DNA of 64,000 nt, taken from NCBI GenBank assembly GCA_963556195.1, contig OY744519.1:35598801-35662800 (forward strand), given 5' to 3'. This document shows, one piece after another, positions 48,401-58,909 of the stretch (within the stretch, counting starts at the first letter, position 1; each line of letters begins with the position of its first letter). Position numbers and translations under genes: made by a program. The DNA is from Sepiola atlantica. Its lineage: Eukaryota > Mollusca > Cephalopoda > Sepiida > Sepiolidae. The notes under the pieces are model-generated. The model worked only from the letters and a program-made list of their open reading frames with translations, searched no databases and was not told where the DNA came from.

Positions 48401-49137
48401 CTGGAAGGGTGTATCCCTACGGGGACCCTTCAGCTTGACTGATCGGCCTTGTAAGCTACTCGGCGTCTGGTTCGGTCCTGATCTCCAGATGGAAAAAGAT
48501 TAGTCAAAAGTATTGAAAGCGATTCGGGCCGCAGGTGGTATGTGGACCCGTAGAACTCGTTCATTAAAGGGGAGAGCGGAGGTGTGTTGCTCACACATAA
48601 ATCCGATCATCCTATATCGTCTATCAGTACTTCCACTTCCGTCGGATACACGGCTTGAAATGCATCGAGCTCTTTTCAATTTTTATGGTTTGACGACGAG
48701 ACTGTTAGTCACGATTTTGTTTATTGTCGCATCGTTGTGCCGTTCATTAAGTTAGTTGCAGGCCTCATGGTTCGCGTACTTAATGTAACGTCTTTCGGCC
48801 TGGAACCGATTAATATATGTAGCAATTGGGCTCCGACAAATGATAGAAAAAACGTTTTGTATTCTATTGCTTACTAGCATTGTTGAGAAGTGTGATATGG
48901 CAGACACGTATGAAAGTTGTCTACGACGGTGAGACCTTCGCTGCTCTCGACCTTATTCGAATTTTCAAGTGTCGTCTGAAGATCCGCATTAAGGCCGAGA
49001 AGGCGAAACTCCCTTCGGCAGATTTGGTGAAAGATTGGTGACAGTTGCACGATTGTGTCGAGTTAGAGGAGCTGGACTGGAGTGGTATCTGGACGTGCCT
49101 TAGGCAAAGGATTTTGGGTTTCTCCAACAAACGTTGA
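45433..49137 (+). pseudogene. LINE ORF2 (Tx1-like): APE endonuclease and reverse transcriptase, broken
   Basis: Endonuclease: 'LASVNVRDLRGDSRKLGL', 'DVCCVQETHL' (catalytic E), 'RLIGGYAPN' and, beyond the inserted LTR, 'ILEGD*NAVLYPGLDR' with a stop in the GDWN box, then 'YSDHRLVRVRV'. RT: 'LNKSPGIDGLPYELY', 'NNFRPLTMLNTELKILAKI', 'CSVKGRTIHDNLHAIR', 'YLRQGCLLSPMLYAFVLEPF', 'YSAYADDVTVLVTS' (catalytic YADD intact, near 48252-48292) and 'LLGVWFGPDLQ'. The C-terminal part 'LDLIRIFKCRLKIRIKAEKA' is reached after a deletion near 48760-48890. At least six stops and two frameshifts are visible. This protein would nick DNA and copy the LINE RNA; here it is dead. Confidence 0.9.
45818..46663. mobile_element. 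846-bp solo LTR inside the LINE endonuclease domain
   Basis: Begins TGTTGGATAA and ends ATGTAACA, with a 4-bp duplication ACAC at 45814-45817 and 46664-46667. Removing the insertion and one ACAC restores the reading frame of the endonuclease, which fixes the boundaries. Near its end it has AATAAA (46630-46635), as expected for an LTR. It also holds a perfect 10-bp inverted repeat GGGATTCGAA/TTCGAATCCC at 46099-46120. It has no similarity to the surrounding Ty3-like LTR by eye. Orientation is inferred as plus from the AATAAA. Confidence 0.85.
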
Positions 49138-49773
49138 TCTTGTCCCGTCTTGTCTCGTTTAAGGCTTGATAAGTTGACCCATTTTTGACTATTATTTTTG
49201 TTTATAACTTAGCTAGTGCATGAATGATTTCATTAGGGTCCCGTTTTAGCCCTCTTCCCGTTTTTTTGTGTTTTTTCCCCAATTTAAGTTTTTAATTCCC
49301 CAACCCTTTTCCCGATTAGGTGACAGATAGCCTGATTTGCCAGAGATGCAGGTCACTTTTCGAAAATGGTGGTGAAAATAAAGCGTTCGGGCCTGCATCG
49401 CGTTTCGACTGGCAAATGCATATCTGCCACAAGTTAGAAATGGGGGATCTTTATACTAACTCTGGGATTATTTTTTCATTGTACATAAATTCATTTTCTT
49501 TTTGTATATAACATTTTTATTACCCAAATCCCCCATCTCATATTGTATAATTATGGGTTTTAAGTAGGATAGTCATGGTATAAATTCTTTTTGTGTATGG
49601 TGCATGATTGTAGTATGAATGTGGTATTTGGTGAATGATGGTCACGAATGAAACTAGCCAAGTTAGACAAGTCACATTAAGTTAGTGAAGACCGATCATT
49701 ACCCCTCCCTTTTTTGGCCTTGTGTCGCATTTCTGTATTTTTTATGCAGAATAAATATTGAATCCAGTAAGAT

Positions 49774-49896
49774 AGTCGAACTCCACTTACCAGGCGCATA
49801 TTTCTTCCTTCTGTACCCTATTTTCTTAATACACTTGTTTTCTACTTTATACCGTGTTCGTATCTTCATTTCGGTCCCTTTAACAGGGCCATGACA
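49774..49896 (+). repeat. Ty3-like 5' LTR, second part
   Basis: From 'agtcgaactccacttaccag' to 'gggccatgaca'. It aligns with 51606-51700 except for about 28 extra bases at its beginning that the 3' LTR lacks. Confidence 0.9.
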
Positions 49897-49916
49897 ACTT
49901 GGCGACGAAAGATTCG
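49897..49916 (+). promoter_or_regulatory. primer-binding site region of the Ty3-like element
   Basis: Immediately after the LTR the sequence reads ACTTGGCGACGAAAG. The 'TTGGCGACGA' string is common at this position in Ty3-like elements. The priming tRNA is not assigned. Confidence 0.6.
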
Positions 49917-50463
49917 AAGATCGACTCTCTCTCCATTTTCTAACCACCAGACAACAACTGGCAATCTGAAATTACGTCAAATTTTTCTTACGTACTCTTT
50001 GAACAAACGAAAAAATTTTCGAATTAAAAAGAAATCCAGCGTAAGACAAACACTGGCAAATGCACGAGGAAATTAAAGACGAACGTAGAGAAAGCTACAC
50101 AAGCACCAAAGAAAAAGACATCTCGAAAATCGGATTTTTAGGCAAATAAATTCACGTGATCTTTTTTGTACTTCATCTCTCACGAAAATATATTAGTTAG
50201 TTTTTCTAGAAGGACACTCGTGAGTCATTATTTTATTCCGGTACTTAGTTAGGAGTTTTAACAAGGAATATAATACAATTCTTTTTCTCTCTCCAAAGAG
50301 AAACAAGAAAAATACCACCGCCGAAATTAAAAACCCTATTTTTTTTTGTCCAGCAAAAAAAAAGGGGTGACTATTATTTTTTTTTCTAGTTGAAAAACTA
50401 ATTACATTAGCAGCGTAATATTAAAGAAAAAAAACTGTATTGTATAAAGACACAACAGTAAAC

Positions 50464-51210
50464 ATGGAAGATTTCAAAGCTATGATGTAAGAACTCATTA
50501 AATTCCAAACCGAACAACAGGCTCAAATGGAAGCTAGGTTTCAAGAACAACTGCTTGTATAACAACAAAAAACCGACGAACAACGACGAAAAGCTGATGA
50601 AAAACATCAAAGTTTGAACAACTATTGCTACAAACAATACCGAATAGGGGTCAAAATACCGAGAACGAATACGCATTTTCGCAAAAATACTGTTTGGAGT
50701 ACAATTGACAATTTTGCTTATTCTTTAGAAAACGATAGAATATTCGCTTAATATTTTAGAAGGTATGAAGATCCATACAACATAGATTGCGAAAATTGGG
50801 CAGACGCTAAAAAAGTTCGATTACTCCTTCGTAAATTAGGGACCATCGAACATACAAAGTTCGTTGACTACATATTACCCCGTAAGACCAGCGATTTAAC
50901 TTTCTCGGAAGCGGTTAAGTTATTGACGGAGTTGTTTAGCCCCAAAATTTCCCTTTTTCACAAAAGATGGAAGTGCATAAATTAAACGAGAAAAGATTGC
51001 GAGGATTACACGACTTTCGCATCAGTAGTAAATAAACACTGTGACGATTTCAAGCTTTCCGAACTAACCGCAGATGATTTCAAATATTTAATTTTTGTGC
51101 AAGCACTGATATCAGCTAAAAACCGGGACGAACAAATGCAGTACCAAGAAAACGTTACGTCCCAGGCGAAAAAATATTTTTTTAAATGTTTAAAAATAAT
51201 AAATCGTTCT
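50464..51210 (+). pseudogene. Ty3-like gag, broken
   Basis: Reads 'MEDFKAMM*ELIKFQTEQQ' at 50464, then across stops 'FRRYEDPYNIDCENWADAKK', 'VRLLLRKLGTIEHTKFVDYI', 'LTFSEAVKLLTELFSPK', 'SLFHKRWKCIN', 'DYTTFASVVNKHCDDFKLSE' and 'KYLIFVQALI'. This is the capsid-like gag region of Ty3-like elements of flatworms and molluscs. After about 51180 the similarity ends abruptly at the internal deletion. Confidence 0.8.
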
Positions 51211-51245
51211 GGGAACTGGGGACAATGTAGAAGCGGATTGGAAAT

Positions 51246-51482
51246 ATGGTGTACATAATTCAAGGCCCTAAGTTCTTTCATAAGAGACATTTAAATCAAT
51301 TAAGAAAACGATTATCGGACGACACCAACAGCGCTCCCCAAGAAGAAGAAGAAATTATGGACACCATATATGACACCTTTGACATTGAGATCCCCCAGGC
51401 AGCTCTGGAATCAAGACAATCAAAAAGAAAGCGAAGACTAACGGATCTGATCGTAATAGACCCGAAAAGGAAACGCTATTAA
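51246..51482 (+). pseudogene. C-terminal tail of Ty3-like pol
   Basis: A short frame with 'HLNQLRKRLS', 'EEEEIMDTIYDTFDIEIPQA' and the basic end 'SKRKRRLTDLIVIDPKRKRY', recognisable as the last segment after the integrase of Ty3-like pol. Protease, RT, RNase H and the integrase core are missing, so gag has been joined to the pol end by a deletion of several kilobases. Confidence 0.75.
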
Positions 51483-51499
51483 TTCTCCTGCGGAGGTAA

Positions 51500-51513
51500 T
51501 ACTTGGGAGGGGG
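51500..51513 (+). promoter_or_regulatory. polypurine tract of the Ty3-like element
   Basis: 'tacttgggaggggg' lies directly before the 3' LTR start and would prime plus-strand DNA synthesis. Confidence 0.75.
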
Positions 51514-51700
51514 TGTTATGGTGACTTACCTGTGTACAACATGGACTTTTCCTCTTTGCTCAATAAATGCCAACAGCAATTAACTCTCGCCAGAATCCAG
51601 TATATTTGTTCCCTCTGTACTCTATTTTCTTAATACACTTGTTTTCTACTTAATACCGTGTTCGTGTCTTCATTTCGGTCCCGTTAACAGGGTCACAACA
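51514..51700 (+). repeat. Ty3-like 3' LTR
   Basis: 187 bp, TGTTATGG...CACAACA, followed by the CTTTT duplication. Confidence 0.95.
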
Positions 51701-51705
51701 CTTTT

Positions 51706-52662
51706 ATAATAATATAATTCATTAATTGGGAGATATATATGAAAGCTTTAAACCATGGAAATATAAAATAAAATAATATTGAACGGTACTGCAGATTCTT
51801 CAGCCGGGCGAGTAACTTTGGGCAGTGATGAAGACCCTATCAAAATAAACAAATTGTCGATACTTTTCTAATTAAAAAAAACAATTTAACATCCACTAAA
51901 ATTCATGTGTACATAATTTTCAATTTTTACAAATAAAATATTATCTTCAGCACAAAATAACAAAAGTAAAACCTCCTTAATATTTCGTTACAGGTTCGTG
52001 TAAATAAGGAAATTGTTTAATGACCATAAACATATGATGCAAAATTAGCCATGAACATTCAAAAACAATATTTTCTCATTCTAGAGTGTTTTCTATTTTC
52101 TTATGGGAAGTGAAGTATCTTTTTTACAGAAGAAATTATACATTATTCATTAACAAATAATATGATAGAACACATTGAGCTATATAAGCACTTTGGGTAG
52201 TTTATCCAACATTTTGTATTAAACACTATAAACATTTGACAGTGAAATTCAATCGACATATTTTTCTACTTTGTGTTGAAATATATTTTTATGAAAAATT
52301 TCTGAAACATATGTACACATAAATTTTAATTTTATGTTGAATTTTTGGAACATGATTACATAATATTGATATGTTAGGAATTTTCTTATTTTCTGTATTA
52401 TAATATATATATATATATATGGACCATATAAAGAATAAGAACCCCTGAAATTGAAACGGTGGAAAGAGACGAAATCCGGTCTACACCGATTGACTACACC
52501 GTTTCCTAAAAAATCGAATAATAATATGCTGTTCTTATTTGGGGAGGGGGCTCGTCCAAAACTCTCTTTTTAGTACAGCGAAAAGTTTATATTTGAATAA
52601 ATATTTATTTAAATATTTATTTTTAATGTAGGATGCGTTTTTTTATTAACAAAACTTTTTTA
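51706..52662. other. AT-rich spacer
   Basis: No gene recognised. A short (TA)n lies at 52402-52421. Confidence 0.5.
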
Positions 52663-52667
52663 ATAAT

Positions 52668-52877
52668 TGTTACACCGGCCGTTCTTACACAGGACAAACA
52701 ACACCGGTTGTCACTATAAATAGTGCGAGTCACCAGAGACACAGAGAAGACAAAGCACAGTCTTGTAACTGTCTAGCTAAGTGCTAGTCACTTTCTTACT
52801 TTGTTAATACACTTGTTAAACCAACCCTCGACTTGACTTCCTTTATTTATTATTTACTGTTGGACAACTTCACAACA
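52668..52877 (+). mobile_element. 210-bp solo LTR
   Basis: Begins TGTTACACC and ends CACAACA, with a 5-bp duplication ATAAT at 52663-52667 and 52878-52882. It contains a TATA-like 'tataaatag' at about 52717 and 'aatacacttgtt', which it shares with the Ty3-like LTR at 51514-51700. Probably a related Ty3-like family. Confidence 0.9.
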
Positions 52878-53074
52878 ATAATCAAACGAACCGATGAAGG
52901 ATTCTTGTTTCAAAAATGTTTTAGTGTTACTATTTACTTGCCTCCATAAGGTTCAATCCTCGCTGATGGCGATACGAAGAATTGCGAATTTCTGAAGACT
53001 TATCCCAGTCATGGCTGACGGAACAACAGCATGCCAACCCCGTTCGAAATCCCGTCAAGATTCCTGAGTTTGAC

Positions 53075-53225
53075 AGAAATATTCCCGAGTTCGAAGAAAT
53101 AGACTTGAAGAAGGCCGGAGGTTACAGCAGCCGAAACGTTGTGATTATAACACTCATGATGAGAAATGTAGTTCAAATGGCCAAAATTATACAAATTACC
53201 AACTCACATCTAAAATGGAGTTATT
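53075..53225 (+). repeat. dispersed repeat shared with 10230-10400
   Basis: Contains 'cttgaagaaggccggaggtt', then 'agccgaaacgttgtgattat', and matches 10230-10400 over about 130 bases. The 137-codon open frame across it is not supported as a gene. Confidence 0.5.
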
Positions 53226-53780
53226 GCTTCCGGGTAAAGCGACTTTTAAACAAACCTGCTCTATCTAGGATATTGATCACTTTAGATTTAACTGATATCA
53301 CTTACAAAAAACAATACTGTATTTCTACTTCTATGGCCCCCAGATTCCGTCAAGTACATTTTCTTTTCCACAATAGTATAACAAAATACACTTAAGGCTT
53401 TTTCTCCCCGGTAACACAGCATGTAACCACACCTGCTCGATCTATTGACCACTTTTGTAATTATTGAGCACTTTGGTGTAACATATACTATTTAACAAAT
53501 GTTACACTATATTATTATTTCATTGTTCCAGGCCAACATCGAGTTTATTGTATAGTATAAACTACTGTAACAGAACACTTTAAATGCATGAAGTTGTTTC
53601 TCCCGGGCAACACGTCTTGTAAAAACACCTGCACGTTTGCCATAAGATATACCACTTACCAACATGTAATATTGTATTATTATTAAGGCCCCGGGGAAAT
53701 GCTAGTACCTTTTCTTGTATACAACAGTAAACAAAAGTATATCGGGCTACGCTGCGTTTAAACACAGCTGTTCTATCTTG
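53226..53780 (+). repeat. diverged tandem repeat, 170-200 bp units
   Basis: Three units recur with 'aacacacctgctc(t/g)atct', 'ttgaccactt', 'attattatt', 'ggccccgg' and 'ctttttctccc'. Another partial unit may lie near 54885-54915 ('ggctttttctcctatctgca'). Confidence 0.5.
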
Positions 53781-53799
53781 TATGTTAACATTTTGGTGT

Positions 53800-54070
53800 A
53801 CCATGCCAGAAAAATGGGTAATCTTTTTCTCGCAAGGAAGCAGTCTCATTGCAACAATGTCGACGTCTAGACTATGGAGTTCGCTGTTGATAACTGCTGT
53901 TTGTCTTGAGTCATTTATACTCATCAAGTCGTCTGAAATGCCAGTAAGCATGGTCCTGACATTCCATGTTCCCAGTTCAAGAGCTGGTCTCGTTTGTATA
54001 AGTTTTTTAGTGCCTAGTGTGGTCGATGCGTCTAAATATTCGGCTTTTGTCCTAGCCCCACAAACCTAGA
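53800..54070 (-). pseudogene. APE-type LINE endonuclease N-terminus (RTE-like)
   Basis: The minus strand reads 'LIQTRPALELGTWNVRTMLT', 'ISDDLMSINDSRQTAVINSE', 'LHSLDVDIVAMR' and, after divergence, 'ITHFSGMVHQN'. This is the start of the endonuclease domain of RTE-type LINEs, often annotated as craniofacial development protein 2-like. The catalytic 'LQET' box has decayed. Sequence on its 5' side (to about 54600) may be the element's 5' UTR. Confidence 0.75.
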
Positions 54071-54921
54071 GGAAACAGCTTAGACAGGCACGACAAAGCA
54101 CATTATAAGCTGGAGGCGGCTTAACTTAAGGAATGGGTGGTAGCTTTCCAATTAAGCGCGAACCCCCTTCCCACTCCGCCGATATGAACTCGATGGACTG
54201 GAGTGTCTTCTCCAGTGCAAGTACTGCCAGGACAAGAAGTGAAATTAGAATGACAAAATAAATAAATAAGAATGCAGATGCTGCCCAGTTACCAGCATTC
54301 CTCTCTATTTCTCAGTGATTACACAAGCGAGGGATACGGAATGACATCAACTCGTCACGAAGAGACGTATGTATTTTAAAGGGTTGATCTCTCTAGGCAT
54401 TGCCTTTATAAGGCAGGAAACCCCGGCCATTGTCCATCAAAGTGGATCATCTGCCCGGCATTGTGGGTGGGGACCATATCTAACAGAACTGCATCAGCTG
54501 CTCCGCAACTCTAAACGTCACATGCTCCCATTACTTTACTATTGTCCTTGGAAGGCCATTAACCTACCCCTGTAGCATGAAGATTTTTTAACCAACTACA
54601 AGAGACACTCATGTAGTGTTTTCAAATAGTTTGTCAAATAAGCAAAGACTTGGGGTTTGGCCGTCGCGTGCATTGCGACCTCTGTGAGACCTTCATGAGT
54701 TATATATGCAGTTTAGACCAGAAGCTGCTGACCCTATACGAAGGTCCAAAGATGCTACCACTCTTCAATATCGAACACGAAATCTTCACCGTATCTCTGG
54801 CATGGTGCCTTCCAGGTTGCCAAAGCCAATCCGTGATTTTGTCCAGCACTGTTTATTGTAAATTCGCAGCTAACCTTAATATGTAAAGGCTTTTTCTCCT
54901 ATCTGCAGTTTTTTAAACACC

Positions 54922-54984
<63 letters not shown>

Positions 54985-55519
54985 CTCGTACTCGCAACAC
55001 GGCCGACCTGTAACGGCATATCTTGCACATACACCAGCTTTCGATATCCTTCCCAACAATACTAGATAATAAATATTAGCTCAACACTGTATTTCAGTTT
55101 CACAGAAGATACTATTGTCAGAATCGCATTCATGTCTGTATATATGTGAATGACTAGTTTAGTATAAAATTATAATATATATATATATATATATATTCAT
55201 TAGATATTACGAACAACGTTTTTTGAATGACCCAATACATCATTACAAAGATTTCTGTTCATCAATACGTTAAAGAACTATTTTGGATTTAAGGGGCTTT
55301 TTGCAGAACTCAAAACATTTTGTACACTTTTTAAATTAATATTTACTTAGAATTAGTAATTTATTGACATTTTCACCTTTTGAGTAAAGTATATACTACT
55401 TTGAAAATCCATGGGTTAAAAGAGTTTTAATAAATTTCTCTTTGTAATAATATTTGATTATAAAACTTAAAAAGTATGTAATTCTACTGTTGTTTTATTA
55501 TTCCATTGTTTCGTATATA
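54071..55519. other. spacer, partly possible LINE 5' sequence
   Basis: 54080-54600 has higher GC and may be the 5' part of the RTE-like element. (TA)n arrays lie at 54925-54981 and 55172-55196. The 78-codon frame at 54650-54886 has no motif. Confidence 0.4.
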
Positions 55520-56847
55520 CAGGGTGTTTCAAAAGTCTTGGGAACATTACAAATGCGCATATCTCATGAACTATTCCAGGTAGAAAAATGAAACTGGTGC
55601 CATTTTAAAGCTTGCTTAATCAAGTTTTTGGTCATACTAATGATTTTCGTGTTATCTTTCCAGGTGCAGTAATGGCGTTCTCTAAACAAGACAAGGCATT
55701 TTGCGTCCTCCAATTTGCAAAGACTGAATCGTGGACATGTGTTCAGCGTGCATTTCGCAGGAAATTTAAAAAAGAAGCCCCTGAAAGGAAATCCATTGTC
55801 AGATGGCATGCTAAATTTGTGAAAGATGGGTGTTTGTGCCCAAGTAAGCGAACAGGTCGCCCTTCAACTTCAGAAGATGCAGTTGAGCAAGTTCGGACAG
55901 CCTTTCAGCGGAGCCCCCGTAAATCAGTGAGAAGAGCCAGCAGGGAACTTCAGCTTGCTCCAGCAACTGTCTGGCGTGTCTTAAGGAAACGACTGCAAAT
56001 GGTACCTTACAAGCTCAAGTTGGTCCAAAAGTTGAAGGACACTGATAAGCCACTTCGCCGTGACTTTTGCATTGCAATGCAAGAGAAGTTGGAAGATAAT
56101 GGCTTTGATGACCGGCTTGTTTTTAGCGATGAGGCGACCTTCCATCTGAATGGCAAAGTTAACACGCATAACACTCGCATATGGGGTACTGAGAATCCTC
56201 ATGAACTTCTTGAGCACGAGCGAGATTCACCAAAAGTGAACCTGTTTTGTGCAATTTCCAAGAAAGGTGTCTATGGACCGTTCTTCTTTGAAGAGGCAAC
56301 TATCACTGGTGAATCCTATCTCAACATGCTGGAAGACTGGTTAATGGCTCAGTTGGAACAAGCAGAATCTGATGACTTAATTTTTCAACAAGATGGTGCA
56401 CCACCACACTGGAGTCTTAGAGTAAGGCAGTTTCTTAACACAAGGCTGCCTGGTAGATGGATTGGGAGATCTGGGCGAGGTGATGACGTTCTCATGCCCT
56501 GGCCTCCTAGGTCTCCAGATCTTACCCCGTGGGACTTTTTCCTTTGGGGCTTTGTCAAGCAACAAGTCTATGTGCCGCCCCTTCCAAGAGATATTGACGA
56601 ACTAAAGGCTCGAGTAACGGCAGTAGTGGGAACCATTGACGTCAAGATGCTGGAACGCGTTTGGCAGGAAATGGACTATCGACTAGATGTCTGCCGTGTG
56701 ACGAATGGTGCTCATATTGAGCAACTTTGAAGATTCCCCACAAAACTTGAAACTTTAACCTTTCCAACGGTACCAATTTCATTTTTCAACTCCTAATAGT
56801 TTTTGAGTTATTAAAAATCGTTATGTTCCCAAGACTTTTGAAACACC

Positions 56848-56850
<3 letters not shown>
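55520..56850 (+). mobile_element. DD41D mariner-type DNA transposon, apparently complete
   Basis: 1331 bp. It starts CAGGGTGTTTC and its last 28 bases are the exact reverse complement of its first 28; weaker inverted similarity continues inwards to about 90 bases. It is flanked by TA on both sides, the usual mariner target duplication. One intact transposase gene lies inside. The 3' side borders a (TA)n array (56851-56922), which supplied the target. Confidence 0.95.
55672..56730 (+). CDS. mariner-family transposase (DD41D)
   Basis: 352 codons from the ATG at 55672; an in-frame ATG at 55612 would add 20 residues, but 'MAFSKQDKAFCVLQFAKTES' matches the usual family start. An N-terminal DNA-binding region with helix-turn-helix-like segments (to about residue 125, with 'KRTGRPS' near 59-65) precedes the DDE catalytic domain: 'LVFSDEATFHLNG' (D153), 'LIFQQDGAPPHW' (D241) and 'PPRSPDLTPWDFFLWG' (D283). 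The second and third aspartates are separated by exactly 41 residues. The protein would cut and paste its element between inverted repeats. No stop or frameshift is seen, so it may be active or recently active. Confidence 0.93.
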   Translation: MAFSKQDKAFCVLQFAKTESWTCVQRAFRRKFKKEAPERKSIVRWHAKFVKDGCLCPSKRTGRPSTSEDAVEQVRTAFQRSPRKSVRRASRELQLAPATVWRVLRKRLQMVPYKLKLVQKLKDTDKPLRRDFCIAMQEKLEDNGFDDRLVFSDEATFHLNGKVNTHNTRIWGTENPHELLEHERDSPKVNLFCAISKKGVYGPFFFEEATITGESYLNMLEDWLMAQLEQAESDDLIFQQDGAPPHWSLRVRQFLNTRLPGRWIGRSGRGDDVLMPWPPRSPDLTPWDFFLWGFVKQQVYVPPLPRDIDELKARVTAVVGTIDVKMLERVWQEMDYRLDVCRVTNGAHIEQL

Positions 56851-56923
<73 letters not shown>

Positions 56924-58510
56924 TATAAGACAGAATCAGCTCATCTCAAATAATAGATTATTTTAACACGAACGGAAGATACCCTAAATAAGATCAAATG
57001 AATTTTAATAGAAACCAAATTCCTGTACAAAAATGTACCACACCAAGAAAAACAAGTAGAAGTTCACAATAAACAGACACAAACTAGGTATTCATACTGG
57101 TGTGAGTGTTGTAATACTAATAAGCTTTTACAGACTAAGAAAGATCTCGTTTTGATATTGTAAATAAAAGACATAATTTCTTCGTCACAGTAATAAGAAC
57201 AAGATAGACGCTCATACGTCGATATTTACAAAAACAAATTGTCTTTGACATTCAAACTGACAATGTCACATGAAGCTGACATACACGTTAAAACAAGAAG
57301 CGTTATATAGAATGAATGTTTTAAAAAGATAAAAATGTCTGTTTTTCATCAAAGTTTCCTATTCAATCACAATTTTTATCAGAAAATCTATGGTTTCGAT
57401 AAAAATTGATTTTATATGCAACTGAAAACAATACGAAATATTTAATATTAAAAGTATGATAACGCCTATAATTTTCATGCTTTTATGTGTCGCATAAACA
57501 TATTTCCCATTTGTCAAATGTGAAGAAATACATAATGTTTAACTGAAAAGCATATTTATATATTGATCTATTTAACTATCAACTGTCCGACTATACGACT
57601 ATTGTAAATGTCGTATGAAGATACCAGCTTCTCTGACAAAAAAATGCACCAAACATTAATGTTATTTTTTTTCTTTTCTTTTGAAAAACTAATCATGTCC
57701 TGGAAAGCTGAAAAACAAAAAAAGATTATATTTTCTACAAAACAACCACACCAAACACCATGAATAAATACTTGAACACATAAAGAACTTTAAGCATTAA
57801 AACTTAAACCAAAATGACTGGATTCGGCATTAAATAATTCTAAAAGGATTGATATGCCGTAAAACCAAACAACCAAACTAAACACCATGAATAACCAATC
57901 TCTTGGATAATCGGGACAAAAAACTGACCGGACACCTCTTTGACATTGTATATTTTAGCTGTAAAATTTACAAGATTGGCGTGGATGAATGAACTCACTT
58001 TTTGTCTCGTCAACAGTTTTTTTAATAAAGTTTTTATCTCATACACTGAATTAATCAAAATAGGAACACAATAATATCTGCTAAATAATACGTTTTCCTT
58101 TTTCATATGCTTTCAAACTAGGGGGTGGATTTTAAATTTCGGTTTACGTTTCATAAGAAAGTGGGTTAGAATTGTTTTAATCGTAATAAATAAATAGTTA
58201 TAACATCTGACATGAATCTTATTATGAAAATAATAAACGATTAAAAATGTTGATAAATAATGAATTTAAAATGAGTATGATGTCTTTGAACAGTTTTACA
58301 TTAGTTTTACATATGCTAACCTACGTCCCAAATACGCTTTACGATCAACTTATATGCTTGTAAACTATCGTAAGTCACGAACGATTTGTATATAGCTCTG
58401 TCTTTCGTTCTCTCCCTGTCTATACGATATATATATATATATATATATATGTAGCTCTCTCTCTCTTGCTTTCTATCTTTCTCTTAATCTCTCTCTCTCT
58501 CTCTCTTTCA

Positions 58511-58559
<49 letters not shown>

Positions 58560-58749
58560 TTTTTTCCGCTCATATCTCATTCGACTTTTAGTTTTTAATT
58601 TACCATTCTGACGTTTCCTCTAAGAGGTTCAGACAATAAGGCCTTAAGGTAATTTTAACAATTTTCTTTTTTTCCACCCGCCTGTTTCATTGATTAAAAT
58701 AATGCTTCCTCTAAAATTGATCCTACGATTCTGTTTTACACGAAATTTA

Positions 58750-58791
<42 letters not shown>

Positions 58792-58828
58792 AAAATAAAA
58801 ATGGAATAAAGAATAAAGAATAAGAATG

Positions 58829-58909
<81 letters not shown>

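Larger units (their letters stand above)
43366..49759 (+). mobile_element. Tx1/L1-like LINE inserted in the 5' LTR
   Basis: Flanked by a 14-bp duplication GAATCCAGTAAGAT at 43352-43365 and 49760-49773. It carries a 5' UTR with (TTA)n-type sequence, a broken ORF1 with a gag-like zinc-knuckle segment, a broken ORF2 (APE-type endonuclease, RT, C-terminal domain), and a 3' end 'gcagaataaatatt'. It has secondary insertions: a (TA)n inside ORF1 and a solo LTR inside ORF2. Confidence 0.9.
43268..51705 (+). mobile_element. Ty3-like LTR retrotransposon with nested insertions
   Basis: Bounded by a 5-bp target duplication CTTTT (43268-43272 and 51701-51705). The element starts TGTTATGG at 43273 and ends CACAACA at 51700. 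Its 5' LTR is split by a LINE (43366-49759). The internal part holds a gag remnant and the last codons of pol, so most of pol is deleted. LTRs differ at roughly 15 of 187 aligned positions by eye, implying an old insertion. Confidence 0.9.

Noticed and set aside
52982..53395. 137-codon open frame on the plus strand
   Set aside because: Overlaps a dispersed repeat (shared with 10230-10400) and a tandem repeat; no protein motif.
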